Positions 10,495-12,500 of a DNA stretch of 12,500 nt are shown here, piece by piece (position 1 is the first letter of the stretch; every line of letters begins with the position of its first letter). The translations under genes were made by a program, and so were the position numbers. The stretch lies in assembly GCA_016946835.1 (NCBI GenBank), contig JACVTC010000014.1, forward strand, positions 285,001-297,500, written 5' to 3'. Source of the DNA: Neocallimastix lanati (nom. inval.) (Eukaryota > Neocallimastigomycota > Neocallimastigomycetes > Neocallimastigales > Neocallimastigaceae). A model generated the notes under the pieces. That model saw nothing but the letters and a program-made list of their open reading frames with translations. It made no database searches and had not been told where the DNA came from.

Positions 10495-12500
10495 ATGTTA
10501 GCGACAGCTGCATCGTATTATATAAAATTATGGAATTTGAATAATGAAAATGATATAGTATCTGTTAAAGAAGTATCATCTTGTATGCCCCATGGTTCTT
10601 CTAATGTATTATGCATGGAATGGACACAAGACTGTAATTATATATACAAATATTTTATAGGAATTAAAATTTAAAATTTGGAAATTTGATTAATATTATT
10701 TATTTATTCTTTATTTTTTTTTTAAAAAAAAAAAATAAAATAAAACAAAAATATAGCATCATTAATTGGTACTGCAAGTAGTGATGGTTGTCTTGTATTG
10801 TGTATTCCTGATACAGGAATTTTTTCAGAAGTTATTCCTACAGGAAGATTAAAAAATTCTGTATTATATAAGTTTTTTTTTTTTTTTTTTTTTTTTTTTA
10901 TTATTATTATTAATATATATATATTTTAATGTTTATATGCATATATTTTTTAATTGATATAATACTTTATTCAAACAATAATTAAAACAACAATAATAAT
11001 ATTAAGAATACTATAATTTTTTTCAAATTAATTATTAAAAATAGAAAAATGATGAAATTCATTCTATGAAATTTTATAATAAATCTAATTTAATTATTTT
11101 TGGTGGTTCAGGACAAATAATAAAATGTTGGGACAGACAACACAATAAATTTTTAAATAATTATACAGTAAGTTAAATTCAATAGATAAATACTAATTAG
11201 GTTTCAGTAAATAATATTTCAAAGATTTATTAAAAAAAAAAAAAAAAAAAAAAATTCAATTTTTAAAGTTTTTAATTATATTTCTATATATATCTTAATA
11301 ATAATAAAATAATAACAGGGTCATAAAAATACAATTAATTCTATGGACATTAATTATTCAGAAAGTAATGTTTCTTCTGTTTCAGTAGATGGAGATATTT
11401 TAATCAATTCATTGGAAAATAAAGCTTCGATATTAAAAAATATAACTGAAAATGTAAATTTTCTAATTACAAAAGAAATAACATGAAAATAAAAAGTTTA
11501 ATAAAATAGTTTTGTTAATTTTATTATTTATTATTATTTATTTACATATCAATATATCAATATATTTATATATTTAAATATTTATTATTTAATTATATAT
11601 GATTTTATTAATTATATATAATATTATTTAATAAATTTCTGAATTAGCCATTAAATAAAATTATATATACGAAAAATAGTAATTCTAGAGTTTTTACAAT
11701 CGATAATCATGGATTTTTATATTCATATAATACCATAAATCTTATAATTGATAATAAAATTCAAGTAAGTAAATCTTCGATAAATGATATTACTATTTTA
11801 CCACAAGATAATAATGTACTTGTAACAGCAAATGAAGATGGAACTCTAACTTTTTTTGATTCTCAAAGTAAAAAGTAATATTTTGTATTAAGCAAATTTT
11901 ATTTATTAGAAGTGATATAAATGTATAAGTGCTTTCATAATAAGGTTATATATATTAAATAACCAAATATTCATTTATATAATATAGTATAGTAAATACC
12001 TACAAAGTTAATGATCCAATTACAGCAGTTTCAATAAATCCTAATAATTCATTGTTAGCATGTGGTACTTCAAGAGGTTAATAATATTATTTTTTAATTA
12101 TAAATAATTTATAAATTATATATTCATATAAAAAATAAAAGATAAATGATAAATAAATAAATAAATAAATAAATAAAATAAATAAATAAAAAAAAAAAAA
12201 AAAATAAGATAAAATAATAATAATAATAAAGGAAAAAATAAAGCAATAAAAATAAAAATATCAACATATTTTTTTTTTTTTTATTTCTAATGAAGGTCAA
12301 GTTTTGCTTTATGATATAAGAACGAATAAACATTTACATAAATATTGGGCGGAAACTAAGCCAATTCAAACATTAAGGTTTCAGGTATAATATTATAATT
12401 ATAATTAAATATATATATATATATTTTTAATCTTTAGCCATTAACTAAAAATTTCATTTATTATTCAATTATTTATTTTAAATTTATAGAATACTAATAA
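10495..12500 (+). CDS. NEDD1-like WD40 protein, partial (5' part)
   Basis: Seven complete exons give 302 residues and an eighth starts at 12490, so the 3' end lies outside the window. NEDD1 is a WD40 protein that recruits the gamma-tubulin ring complex to centrosomes, basal bodies and spindles. The first ATG begins directly in a beta-strand (LATAASYYIKLWN, 2-14), as NEDD1 does. Blades follow: PHGSSNVLCMEW with GTASSDG (35-61), a stretch ending GGSGQIIKCWD (101-111), GHKNTINSMDI with SVDGDILI (123-151), a degenerate blade (172-196), INDITILP with TANEDGTLTFFDS (212-239), and DPITAVSINP with GTSRGQVLLYDIR (252-281). That last blade and the PHG opening are the features most like NEDD1. The C-terminal gamma-tubulin-binding part is not in view, so another centrosomal or cytoskeletal WD40 protein cannot be excluded. 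The WD40 fold is nearly certain; the NEDD1 assignment is likely. Confidence 0.75.
10714..10735. repeat. T10-A12 palindrome in intron 1 of the WD40 gene
   Basis: A T-run meets an A-run with no spacer, giving a perfect 20-bp self-complementary core, about 20 bp upstream of the acceptor at 10756. Confidence 0.7.
10873..10899. repeat. Poly-T run, 27 nt, in intron 2 of the WD40 gene
   Basis: T27 lies 12 nt downstream of the inferred donor and is followed by an ATT repeat. It creates an alternative GT at 10872 directly at the run. Confidence 0.85.
11232..11254. repeat. Poly-A run, 23 nt, in intron 3 of the WD40 gene
   Basis: An uninterrupted A23 in the middle of intron 3. Most of the longest intronic runs here are T-runs on the sense strand, so this is one of the minority A-runs. 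Confidence 0.85.
12148..12205. repeat. (AAAT)n tract and A-run in intron 6 of the WD40 gene
   Basis: About nine AAAT units, with one shifted unit, end in an A-run of about 17. On the minus strand this gives an artefactual Phe/Leu/Tyr-rich frame (12124-12333), which is not a gene. Confidence 0.8.

Larger units (their letters stand above)
10495..12500 (+). other. Exon-intron structure of the NEDD1-like gene
   Basis: Exons read as 10495-10633, 10757-10860, 11045-11167, 11319-11453, 11648-11874, 11988-12076, 12296-12384 and 12490 onward. Exons 1-7 total 906 nt, leaving the frame in phase 0 at the last complete junction. Acceptors are TAG except CAG (11318) and AAG (12295). Exon 2 is ended at the GTATTA donor (10861), not GTTTTT (10872), because only the former keeps the next exon in the WD40 frame. 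Exon 5 is read through an internal GTAAGT (11765) because the sequence beyond it encodes a clear blade in frame. Confidence 0.75.

Noticed and set aside
12124-12333. 69-codon minus-strand frame
   Set aside because: Antisense of the AAAT tract in intron 6 plus exon 7 of the WD40 gene; low complexity only.

Overview
This window looks like nuclear DNA of a eukaryote with an extremely A+T-rich genome. It holds long homopolymers (T or A runs of 23 to 45), AAT and AAAT microsatellites, and genes broken by many short GT...AG introns. Twenty-two introns can be placed in two genes; the 15 closed introns of the first gene are 82-237 bp. Eighteen acceptors read TAG, two CAG and two AAG. This pattern (A+T-rich intergenic DNA plus high intron density) best fits an anaerobic gut chytrid fungus (Neocallimastigomycota). 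A dictyostelid is the main alternative, but those usually have few introns per gene. The genetic code is standard: the first gene ends on TGA and has no internal stop after splicing.

Layout. Positions 1-4557 are an A+T desert of homopolymers, microsatellites and small imperfect duplications. I find no intact gene, tRNA or rRNA there. Two short patches (about 883-962 and 1857-1922) have a more gene-like composition and could be decayed coding fragments. Positions 4558-9107 (+) hold a complete 16-exon gene for a SAPS-family regulatory subunit of PP6/Sit4-type protein phosphatase. Its exons sum to 2430 nt, exactly 809 codons plus a stop. Positions 9108-10494 are an intergenic spacer with a T45 run and a 38-unit AAT microsatellite. 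Positions 10495-12500 (+) hold the 5' part of a WD40 gene whose blade order and motifs resemble NEDD1, the gamma-tubulin complex targeting factor. Seven exons (302 codons) and the start of an eighth are present, and the gene runs off the window.

The two genes lie head to tail about 1.4 kb apart. Both families act in cell-cycle and spindle control in other eukaryotes, but nothing in the sequence links their regulation. I see no mobile-element ORF, CRISPR array, toxin, virus or biosynthetic cluster, and no convincing new biological system. The points worth a second look concern gene structure: a 19-nt microexon, homopolymers abutting splice sites, decoy splice donors, and a probable NEDD1 in a fungus.
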